A DNA stretch of 64,000 bases, from NCBI RefSeq assembly GCF_000024345.1, contig NC_013729.1:1364001-1428000 (forward strand), written 5' to 3'. Source of the DNA: Kribbella flavida DSM 17836 (lineage in GTDB: Bacteria > Actinomycetota > Actinomycetes > Propionibacteriales > Kribbellaceae). A model generated the notes under the pieces. That model made no database searches and had not been told where the DNA came from. It saw only the letters and a program-made list of their open reading frames with translations. Shown here in pieces: positions 25,396 through 32,306 of this stretch (positions within the stretch are counted from its first letter, which is position 1; each line of letters begins with the position of its first letter). A program made the translations under genes and the position numbers.

Positions 25396-26835
25396 TCAGG
25401 AAAGCTCCGACTCCGCCTGCTGGATGGCGGCGAACTCCTCCTCGGGGGCGGAGGCGACCAGGTGGTGGCGGCTGTAGAACCAGAAGTAGGCGAGGGCGAC
25501 CAGGAACAACCCCGCGGTGATGGCGGCGGCGAGTTCGTCGACGAAGAAGGTGGCGACGACGGCGGTGACGGCCAGCACCAGGGCGATGCCGGTGGTGACG
25601 ACGCCGCCGGGGGTGCGGTAGGGCCGCTCCAGGCCGGGTTCGCGGACGCGCAGCACGATGTGGGCGAGCATCATCAGCACGTACGAGACCGTCGCGCCGA
25701 AGACCGCGATGTTGATCAGCAGCGCGCCGTCCTGGGTGATCGCGGCGAGCAGGAAGCCGATCGCGCCGGGCACCACCAGGGCCAGGTACGGCGTCTTGCG
25801 CTTGCCGGTGACCGACAGGAAGCGCGGCAGGTACCCGGCCCGGGACAGCGCGAACAGCTGCCGGGAGTAGGCGTAGACGATCGAGAAGAAGCTGGCGACC
25901 AGACCGGCGAGGCCGACGTAGTTGACGAAGTCGGCGATCCACGGGTCCCCGCCCAGCGCGGTCCGCAACGCCAGCGGCAGCGGGTTGTCCGACTCGGCGA
26001 TGACCGACGACCCGGCACCGCCCGCGCTGAAGACCAGGATCAGGCCGGCGAAGACGAGCAGGATGCCCATCGCGGTGATGATGCCGCGGGGCATGTCCTT
26101 GCGCGGGTCGCGGGCCTCCTCGGCGGCCAGCGGGACCCCTTCCACCGCGAGAAAGAACCAGATCCCGTAGACCAGCGCCGCCAGCACCCCGGCGTAGCCG
26201 AACGGGATGAACTCGTTCGCCCCGGCGGCGTCGTTCGGCACGATGTCGAACAGCTTGCCGGCGTCGAACTTCGGGATCATCGCGATCACGAAGACCACCA
26301 GTGCGACGACCGCGATCGCGGTGATGGCGAGGGTGAGCCGCAGCGCCTCGCCCACGCCGTACAGGTGGATGCCGACGAAGATCACGTAGCAGGCCAGGTA
26401 GACCGGCCAGCTCGACGTCAGCCCGAACAGCCCGAGCGCCTCGACGTAGCCGCCGATGAAGGTGGCGATCGCGGCCGGCGCGATCGCGTACTCGATCAGA
26501 ATCGCGGTGCCGGTGGCGAACCCGCCGAGCGGGCCGAGCGCCCGCCGGGCGAACCCGTAGCCGGCGCCGGCGACCGGGATCGCCGAGGCCAGCTCGGCCA
26601 GCCCGAACACCATGCAGCTGTACATCGTGGCCATCAGCACGGTGGCGATCAGCAGTCCGCCCCAGCCGCCCTCGGCCAGCCCGAAGTTCCAGCCGGCGAA
26701 GTCGCCGGAGATGACGTAGGCGACCCCGAGCCCGGCCAGCAGCACCCAGCCGGCCGCGCCGCGCCGCAACTGCCGTTGCTCCAGGTACTCCTTGCCCACC
26801 TGCTGGTAGTCGACGCGCGAGGTCTTCCGGCTCAT
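25396..26835 (-). CDS. ethanolamine permease-like APC transporter
   Basis: A 479-residue APC-superfamily transporter with about 12 helices. The N-terminal stretch YVISGDFAGWNFGLAEGGWG, followed by GAGYGFARRALGPLGGFATG, is characteristic of the ethanolamine permease (Eat) subfamily. It is divergent from a glutamine-synthetase-like gene across 150 bp and should import ethanolamine for the pathway encoded there. TTGGAG lies 6 nt before the ATG, and TTGACA on the minus strand (26913-26918) may be its -35. A general amino-acid or polyamine substrate is the alternative. Confidence 0.82.
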   Translation of the reverse strand: MSRKTSRVDYQQVGKEYLEQRQLRRGAAGWVLLAGLGVAYVISGDFAGWNFGLAEGGWGGLLIATVLMATMYSCMVFGLAELASAIPVAGAGYGFARRALGPLGGFATGTAILIEYAIAPAAIATFIGGYVEALGLFGLTSSWPVYLACYVIFVGIHLYGVGEALRLTLAITAIAVVALVVFVIAMIPKFDAGKLFDIVPNDAAGANEFIPFGYAGVLAALVYGIWFFLAVEGVPLAAEEARDPRKDMPRGIITAMGILLVFAGLILVFSAGGAGSSVIAESDNPLPLALRTALGGDPWIADFVNYVGLAGLVASFFSIVYAYSRQLFALSRAGYLPRFLSVTGKRKTPYLALVVPGAIGFLLAAITQDGALLINIAVFGATVSYVLMMLAHIVLRVREPGLERPYRTPGGVVTTGIALVLAVTAVVATFFVDELAAAITAGLFLVALAYFWFYSRHHLVASAPEEEFAAIQQAESELS

Positions 26836-26921
26836 GGTGGCTCCAATGGTCTACGGGCATACCACTAGGAATGGCCACGAGGTTCCTCGCGGACCGGGGT
26901 GCTGTCAAGGGAAACGCCACA

Positions 26922-26950
26922 TTGACATCGGCCCGGGCAGTTGCGTCAAT
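26922..26950 (+). promoter_or_regulatory. promoter of the gamma-glutamyl pathway operon
   Basis: TTGACA (26922-26927) and GTCAAT (26945-26950) are spaced by 17 bp. The predicted leader is about 28 nt, ending in GGGAG before the GTG start. A second TTGACA on the opposite strand (26913-26918) faces the permease gene, so regulation of both directions from this gap is plausible. Confidence 0.6.
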
Positions 26951-26985
26951 GGACTGTCCGCAGACCAATGAACCCGGGAGCGACC

Positions 26986-28350
26986 GTGGCCTTCACAACC
27001 GGCAAGCTGACCGTGCAGGAGCTGCGGGACCTGGTGGCGGGCGGCCAGATCGACACCGTGCTGGTCGCGATCACCGACATGCAGGGCCGGCTGCAGGGCA
27101 AGCGCTGCGGCGCGCGCTACTTCCTGGAGGAGGTCGTGCAGCACGGCACCGAGGGCTGCAACTACCTGCTCGCGGTCGACGTCGACATGAACACCGTCGA
27201 CGGCTACGCGATGTCGTCGTGGGAGAGCGGGTACGGCGACCTGCTGATGGCGCCCGACCTGGACACGCTGCGCCTGCTGCCCTGGCTCGACGGCACCGCG
27301 CTGGTGCTCTGCGACGTCCAGTGGCTCGACGGGCAACCGATGCCGGCCAGCCCTCGGCAGATCCTCAAGGCCCAGCTCGACCGCCTCGCCGAGCGCGGCC
27401 TGACGGCGTACGTCGGGACCGAGCTGGAGTTCATCGTCTTCAACGACACCTTCGAGCAGGCCTGGTCCCAGTCCTACCGCGACCTCGACCCGGCGAACCA
27501 GTACAACGTCGACTACTCACTGCTCGGCACCTCCCGGATCGAGCCGCTGCTGCGCGACATCCGTATCGCGATGGAGGGCGCCGGCCTGTACGTCGAGTCG
27601 GCCAAGGGCGAGTGCAACCTCGGCCAGCAGGAGATCGCGTTCCGGTACGCCGAGGCGCTGGCCACCTGCGACAACCACTCGATCTACAAGACCGGGGCGA
27701 AGGAGATCGCCGCCAAGCACGGCAAGAGCCTGACCTTCATGGCCAAGTACGACGAGCGCGAGGGCAACTCCTGCCACATCCACCTGAGCTTTCGCGGGCC
27801 TGGCGGCGAGCCGGTGCTGGCCGGTGACCGGGAGCACGGCTTCAGCCTGCTGATGGAGCAGTTCATCGCCGGCCAGCTCGCCTGCCTGCCGGAGCTCACC
27901 TACCTGCTCGCGCCGAACATCAACTCCTACAAGCGGTTCCAGCCCGGCAGCTTCGCGCCGACTGCGGTCGCCTGGGGCCTGGACAACCGCACCTGCGCGC
28001 TCCGGGTGGTCGGCCACGGCCAGTCGCTGCGGGTCGAGAACCGGCTGCCCGGCGGCGACGTGAACCCGTACCTCGCCGTCGCCGCCCTGATCGCGTCCGG
28101 CCTGCACGGGATCGAGAACGAGCTCGAGCTGGAACCGCTGCTGGCCGGCAACGCCTACACCAGCGACAAACCGCACGTGCCGACGACGCTGCGGGAGGCG
28201 TCCGCGCTGTTCGGCGGGTCGAAGATCGCCCGCGAGGCGTTCGGTGACGACGTGGTCGACCACTACCTCAACGCGGCGAGGGTGGAGCTGGACGCCTACG
28301 ACGCCGTGGTCACCGACTGGGAGCGCATCCGTGGCTTCGAGCGCCTCTGA
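26986..28350 (+). CDS. glutamine-synthetase-family gamma-glutamyl ligase (GlnA4-like, ethanolamine)
   Basis: A 454-residue member of the glutamine synthetase superfamily, joining glutamate to an amine with ATP. Visible are the beta-grasp N-terminal domain (ITDMQGRLQGKRC), GTELEFIVF and the ATP-binding SCHIHLSF region, then the late NRTCALRVVG segment. Streptomyces GlnA4 makes gamma-glutamylethanolamide; the divergent ethanolamine permease and downstream genes support the same role here rather than nitrogen assimilation proper. GTG 26986 is preceded by GGGAG; ATG 26968 is an alternative without a clear ribosome site. Polyamine ligation (GlnA3 type) is the main alternative. Confidence 0.82.
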   Translation: MAFTTGKLTVQELRDLVAGGQIDTVLVAITDMQGRLQGKRCGARYFLEEVVQHGTEGCNYLLAVDVDMNTVDGYAMSSWESGYGDLLMAPDLDTLRLLPWLDGTALVLCDVQWLDGQPMPASPRQILKAQLDRLAERGLTAYVGTELEFIVFNDTFEQAWSQSYRDLDPANQYNVDYSLLGTSRIEPLLRDIRIAMEGAGLYVESAKGECNLGQQEIAFRYAEALATCDNHSIYKTGAKEIAAKHGKSLTFMAKYDEREGNSCHIHLSFRGPGGEPVLAGDREHGFSLLMEQFIAGQLACLPELTYLLAPNINSYKRFQPGSFAPTAVAWGLDNRTCALRVVGHGQSLRVENRLPGGDVNPYLAVAALIASGLHGIENELELEPLLAGNAYTSDKPHVPTTLREASALFGGSKIAREAFGDDVVDHYLNAARVELDAYDAVVTDWERIRGFERL

Positions 28351-29053
28351 CACCCCGAGAATCGGCATCACGACGTACCTCGAGCCCACCATCTGGGGTG
28401 TCTGGGAGCGGGACGCGGCGCTGCTGCCCCGGGTGTACCTGGACTCCGTGGTCGCGGCCGGCGGCGTACCGCTGCTGCTGCCGCCGGTCGGCACCGACCC
28501 GTCGGTCCTGGACGTGCTGGACGGTCTGGTGATCGCGGGCGGCTGCGACGTCGACCCCGGCTCGTACGACGCCGTGCCGCATCCGGAGACGGTCGGCACC
28601 AGGCGGGGGCGCGACGAGCACGAGGCGATCCTGATCCGGGCGGCGCTGGCCGCCGACCTGCCGTTGCTTGCGATCTGCCGCGGTTTGCAGATGCTCAACG
28701 TCACCCTGGGCGGCACGCTGCAGCAGCACCTTCCCGAGGCGGTCGGTCACGACGAGCACCGGCCGTCGCCCGCGATCTTCGGCCGGACCGACGTGAAGAT
28801 CGACGACGGCACGCTGACCAGCCGGCTGTTCGGAGACCGGACCACCGTGCACTGCTACCACCACCAGGCTCTCGATCGCGTCGCGCCCGGCCTGCAGGTC
28901 ACGGCTCGCGCCGGCGACGGCACGGTCGAGGCGGCCGAGGTGACCGGCCAGGCCTTCGCGCTCGGGGTGCAGTGGCATCCCGAGGAGAATCCCGACGACC
29001 TGCGGTTGTTCACCGCTCTGGTCGACGAAGCCCTGAGGAGACGAACCCGGTGA
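28331..29053 (+). CDS. PuuD-like gamma-glutamyl amide hydrolase
   Basis: A 240-residue class-I glutamine-amidotransferase-fold hydrolase. The nucleophile Cys116 sits in LLAICRGLQMLN, and the partner His-Glu in QWHPEE near residue 215. PuuD cleaves gamma-glutamyl-GABA in putrescine degradation; here the likely substrate is the oxidised gamma-glutamyl intermediate from ethanolamine, releasing glutamate. GTG 28331 overlaps the end of the ligase gene by 20 bp and has GGGAG upstream; the frame is open from 28244. Its TGA overlaps the next GTG. Confidence 0.85.
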   Translation: MASSASDTPRIGITTYLEPTIWGVWERDAALLPRVYLDSVVAAGGVPLLLPPVGTDPSVLDVLDGLVIAGGCDVDPGSYDAVPHPETVGTRRGRDEHEAILIRAALAADLPLLAICRGLQMLNVTLGGTLQQHLPEAVGHDEHRPSPAIFGRTDVKIDDGTLTSRLFGDRTTVHCYHHQALDRVAPGLQVTARAGDGTVEAAEVTGQAFALGVQWHPEENPDDLRLFTALVDEALRRRTR

Positions 29054-30408
29054 CCTACGACGTGATCAACCCGGCCACCGAGAAGGTGGTCCGCACGGTC
29101 GAGCTGGCCTCGGTCGAGCAGGCCGACGCAGCGATCGCCCGGGCCGCCGAGGCGTTCACCAGTTGGCGCGGGATCGCCCCGGCGGATCGCGGCCGGCTGC
29201 TGCGCCGGTTCGCCGACGCGGTCGACGCGGACCTGGAGAACCTGGCCGCCCTGGAGGTGGAGAACGCCGGTCACACGATCGGCAACGCCCGCTGGGAGGC
29301 CGGCAACGTGCGGGACGTGCTGCACTACTACGCCGCCGCGCCGGAACGCCTGTTCGGCCGCCAGATCCCTGTTGCCGGAGGCATCGACCTGACCGTGGCC
29401 GAGCCGCTCGGTGTGGTCGGCGTGATCGTGCCGTGGAACTTCCCGATGCCGATCGCCGGCTGGGGCTTCGCGCCCGCGCTGGCGGCGGGCAACACCGTGG
29501 TGCTGAAGCCGGCCGAGCTGACCCCGCTGACCGCGCTGCGACTCGGCGAGCTGGCCCTGGAGGCCGGGATCCCACCAGGAGTGCTGGAGATCGTGCCCGG
29601 CGCGGGCACGGTCGTGGGGCAGCGCTTCGTCACCCATCCGGCCGTGCGCAAGGTGGTCTTCACCGGGTCGACGGGCGTCGGCAAGCAGGTCATGGCCGGC
29701 TGCGCCGACCAGGTCAAGCGGGTGACGCTGGAGCTCGGCGGCAAGTCGGCGAACGTGGTGTTCGCGGACGCGGATCTGGACAAGGCCGCCGCGCAGGCGC
29801 CGTACGGGGTGTTCGACAACGCGGGGCAGGACTGTTGCGCGCGGTCGCGGATCCTGGTCGAGCGGTCGGTGCACGACCGGTTCCTGGAGCTGCTGGAGCC
29901 GGCGGTGAAGAATCTGCGGGTCGGCGACCCGGCCGACCCGGCGACGGAGATGGGCCCGCTGATCTCCGCGCGGCAGCGGGAGCGGGTCGCGGCGTACGTC
30001 GACGAGGGCGCGGTCGCGTTCCGCGGGCCGGCGCCGGACGGGCCCGGGTTCTGGTTCCCGCCGACCGTGCTGACCGGGCTCGCGGCGGACTCGCCGGCGC
30101 TGACCGAGGAGATCTTCGGCCCGGTCGTGGTGGTGGTGCCGTTCGAGGACGAGGCGGACGCGATCCGGCGCGCCAACGACACGGCGTACGGGCTGTCCGG
30201 GTCGATCTGGACCCGGGACGTCGGGCGTGCGCTGCGGGTGAGCCGGGGACTCGAGGCGGGCAACCTGTCGGTCAACTCGCACTCCTCGGTGCGCTACTCG
30301 ACGCCGTTCGGCGGCTTCAAGCAGTCCGGGCTCGGCCGCGAGCTCGGCCCGGACGCGCTGGCCGCGTTCACCGAGACCAAGAACATCTTCATCAGCACGG
30401 AGGACTGA
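29050..30408 (+). CDS. NAD(P)-dependent aldehyde dehydrogenase
   Basis: A 452-residue aldehyde dehydrogenase. The general base Glu228 is in ELGGKSANVVF, the catalytic Cys262 in GQDCCARSR, and the coenzyme loop in FTGSTGVGKQV. It should oxidise an aldehyde, by context gamma-glutamyl-aminoacetaldehyde or a related intermediate, to the acid. GTG 29050 overlaps the preceding stop (GTGA) and has AGGAGA 8 nt upstream. Its stop is followed immediately by the ATG of the SDR gene. Confidence 0.88.
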   Translation: MTYDVINPATEKVVRTVELASVEQADAAIARAAEAFTSWRGIAPADRGRLLRRFADAVDADLENLAALEVENAGHTIGNARWEAGNVRDVLHYYAAAPERLFGRQIPVAGGIDLTVAEPLGVVGVIVPWNFPMPIAGWGFAPALAAGNTVVLKPAELTPLTALRLGELALEAGIPPGVLEIVPGAGTVVGQRFVTHPAVRKVVFTGSTGVGKQVMAGCADQVKRVTLELGGKSANVVFADADLDKAAAQAPYGVFDNAGQDCCARSRILVERSVHDRFLELLEPAVKNLRVGDPADPATEMGPLISARQRERVAAYVDEGAVAFRGPAPDGPGFWFPPTVLTGLAADSPALTEEIFGPVVVVVPFEDEADAIRRANDTAYGLSGSIWTRDVGRALRVSRGLEAGNLSVNSHSSVRYSTPFGGFKQSGLGRELGPDALAAFTETKNIFISTED

Positions 30409-31188
30409 ATGACTGACGTGAAGGCACACCGCCTCGAGGACCGGGTGGCGGTGGTCACCGGTGGCGCGAGCGGGATCGGCCTGGCCGGCGTGCGCCGGCT
30501 GGCGGCCGAGGGCGCGAAGGTGGTGATCGGCGATCTGGACCCCGAAGCCGGCAAGACCGCCGCCGACGAGGTGGGCGGCCTGTTCGTGCCGACCAACGTC
30601 ACCGACGAGGCGGCCGTGCAGAACCTGTTCCGGCAGGCCTTCGACACCTACGGCGCGGTCGACATCGCCTTCAACAACGCCGGCATCTCGCCGCCGCAGG
30701 ACGGGTCGATCCTGGAGACCGGGCTGGACGCCTGGCGCAAGGTCCAGGAGGTCAACCTGACCTCGGTGTACTTCTGCTGCAAGGCGGCGATCCCGTACAT
30801 GCAGCGCCAGGGCAAGGGCTCGATCATCAACACGGCATCGTTCGTCGCGGTGATGGGCGCCGCAACCTCGCAGATCTCGTACTCCGCGTCCAAGGGCGGC
30901 GTGCTGGCGATGAGCCGGGAGCTGGGTGTGGAGTTCGCCCGGCAGGGGATCCGGGTGAACGCTTTGTGCCCGGGGCCGGTGAACACGCCGCTGCTGCAGG
31001 AGTTGTTCGCGGCCGATCCGGAGCGGGCTCAGCGGCGGCTGGTGCACGTGCCGATGGGCCGCTTCGGCGAACCCGAGGAGATCGCGGCCGCGGTGGCCTT
31101 TCTCGCCTCCGACGACGCGTCCTTCGTCACCGCGAACACGTTCCTGGTCGACGGCGGCATCTCCGCGGCGTACGTCACCCCCCTCTGA
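30409..31188 (+). CDS. short-chain dehydrogenase/reductase
   Basis: A 259-residue classical SDR. The cofactor motif TGGASGIG is at about residues 17-24, NNAG at about 88-91, and the catalytic YSASK follows a serine-rich strand (QISYSASKGG). It is the last enzyme of the operon and starts with no gap after the aldehyde dehydrogenase. In the gamma-glutamyl ethanolamine scheme an alcohol dehydrogenase is needed to turn the hydroxyl into an aldehyde; this SDR is the only candidate here. That assignment is inference. Confidence 0.85.
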   Translation: MTDVKAHRLEDRVAVVTGGASGIGLAGVRRLAAEGAKVVIGDLDPEAGKTAADEVGGLFVPTNVTDEAAVQNLFRQAFDTYGAVDIAFNNAGISPPQDGSILETGLDAWRKVQEVNLTSVYFCCKAAIPYMQRQGKGSIINTASFVAVMGAATSQISYSASKGGVLAMSRELGVEFARQGIRVNALCPGPVNTPLLQELFAADPERAQRRLVHVPMGRFGEPEEIAAAVAFLASDDASFVTANTFLVDGGISAAYVTPL

Positions 31189-31218
31189 CCCCCGCCACCA
31201 CCCGCACCCCCCTTTGAA

Positions 31219-31291
31219 GGGAGAACCTGTCAACTTGTGGGTCAACCACCGGGTATACCGGGGCAGAACCCACAAGTTGGCAGGTTCTCCC
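31219..31291. repeat. dispersed nested-palindrome element, copy D
   Basis: Two 24-nt arms, 31219-31242 (GGGAGAACCTG-T-CAACTTGTGGGT) and 31268-31291, pair at 23 positions plus one G-T, around a 25-nt loop with a smaller CCGG-GTATA-CCGG palindrome. Arm length, loop length and sequence match copy A; GTGGGTCAACC links it to copy B. It lies 30 bp after the SDR stop and may double as a transcription terminator before the FadR-type regulator gene. Confidence 0.8.
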
Positions 31292-31359
31292 CGCAGGTGG
31301 GGGTGGGGGTGGGGTGGGTGGGCCTAGGGTGGCGGCGAGAACGGGGAGAGGTGGGCGGT

Positions 31360-32103
31360 GTGGTCGAGGAGGCGCGGGCCGGCGAGGCGTTGTTCCGGCC
31401 GGTGCGGACCGGCAACCCGTTCGAGGAAACCGTCGAACGGTTGCTGCAGGCCATCAAACTCGGGGTCGTCGGGCCCGGCGAGCGGTTGCCGGCCGAGCGC
31501 GACCTGGCCGCCCGGCTGAACGTGTCCCGCGTCACCCTGCGGGAGGCGATCCGGGCTCTCACCGAGGCCGGGTACGTCGAGTCGCGCCGCGGCCGGTACG
31601 GCGGGACCTTCGTCAACGAGCGGTTGCCGAGACCGCGCCGGGTCGGCCCGAAGAAGCTGGCGAGGGAGCTCGCCGACAGCCACGCCAACGGCGGCGGTCT
31701 GGAGGACGCGCTGGTGCTGCGGTCCGCGCTGGAGGTCGGTGCGGCCGAGGCGGCGGCGTCGCGGTCGCTCAGCGGGGGAGAGCGCGACCATCTGCTGCGC
31801 TGCCTGGCCGACACGGCGACGGCCAAGCTCGCGGACTACCGGCGGATGGACTCCCGGCTGCACCTGGCCGTCGCCGAGGTCAGCGGCTCACCCTCGCTCA
31901 CCTCCGCGGTCGCGGACGTCCGGATGCGGCTGAACACGTTGCTCGACGCGATCCCGCTGCTCGAACCCAACATCGAGCACTCCGACCAGCAGCACCAGGC
32001 GGTGGTGGACGCGATCCTGGCCGCCGATCCGGAGGCGGCCCGGCAGGCGATGCACGAGCACCTGGCCGGGACCGCCGCTTTGTTGCGAGCCTTCTTGAGC
32101 TGA
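31360..32103 (+). CDS. FadR-subfamily GntR transcriptional regulator
   Basis: A 247-residue regulator with an N-terminal winged HTH (about 25-85, ERLPAERDLAARLNVSRVTL and LREAIRALTEAGYVE) and a helical FCD ligand-binding domain (about 105-240). It is likely to control the ethanolamine operon upstream, being encoded directly after it on the same strand. GTG 31360 has GGGGAGAG 10 nt upstream and a TAGGGT hexamer (31325-31330) that would give its own transcript; GTG 31351 is an alternative. The effector is unknown. Confidence 0.85.
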   Translation: MVEEARAGEALFRPVRTGNPFEETVERLLQAIKLGVVGPGERLPAERDLAARLNVSRVTLREAIRALTEAGYVESRRGRYGGTFVNERLPRPRRVGPKKLARELADSHANGGGLEDALVLRSALEVGAAEAAASRSLSGGERDHLLRCLADTATAKLADYRRMDSRLHLAVAEVSGSPSLTSAVADVRMRLNTLLDAIPLLEPNIEHSDQQHQAVVDAILAADPEAARQAMHEHLAGTAALLRAFLS

Positions 32104-32152
32104 CCGCCGGGGCCCGCCCGGTGCGGGAAAACCGGCGGGACCGCGGGCGACA

Positions 32153-32189
32153 CGCCGGAGCCGTTGGCACCAGTGCGCCAAATCCGGCG
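32153..32189 (+). terminator. hairpin after the FadR-type gene
   Basis: CGCCGGA (32153-32159) pairs with TCCGGCG (32183-32189), and inside it TTGGC (32164-32168) with GCCAA (32177-32181). It sits 50 bp beyond the stop of the regulator gene and before the promoter region of the LuxR gene. No U-tract. Confidence 0.5.
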
Positions 32190-32306
32190 CGAACAGATGG
32201 GTAACGAGGGGGTGGCGGACAGGTATCCGTGTGTGACACTCGCCGTGTCCGGTGGCACTCGACTGTGATGTCGGCGAATGTAATCCTTCGGGGAGAATGT
32301 GGATCG

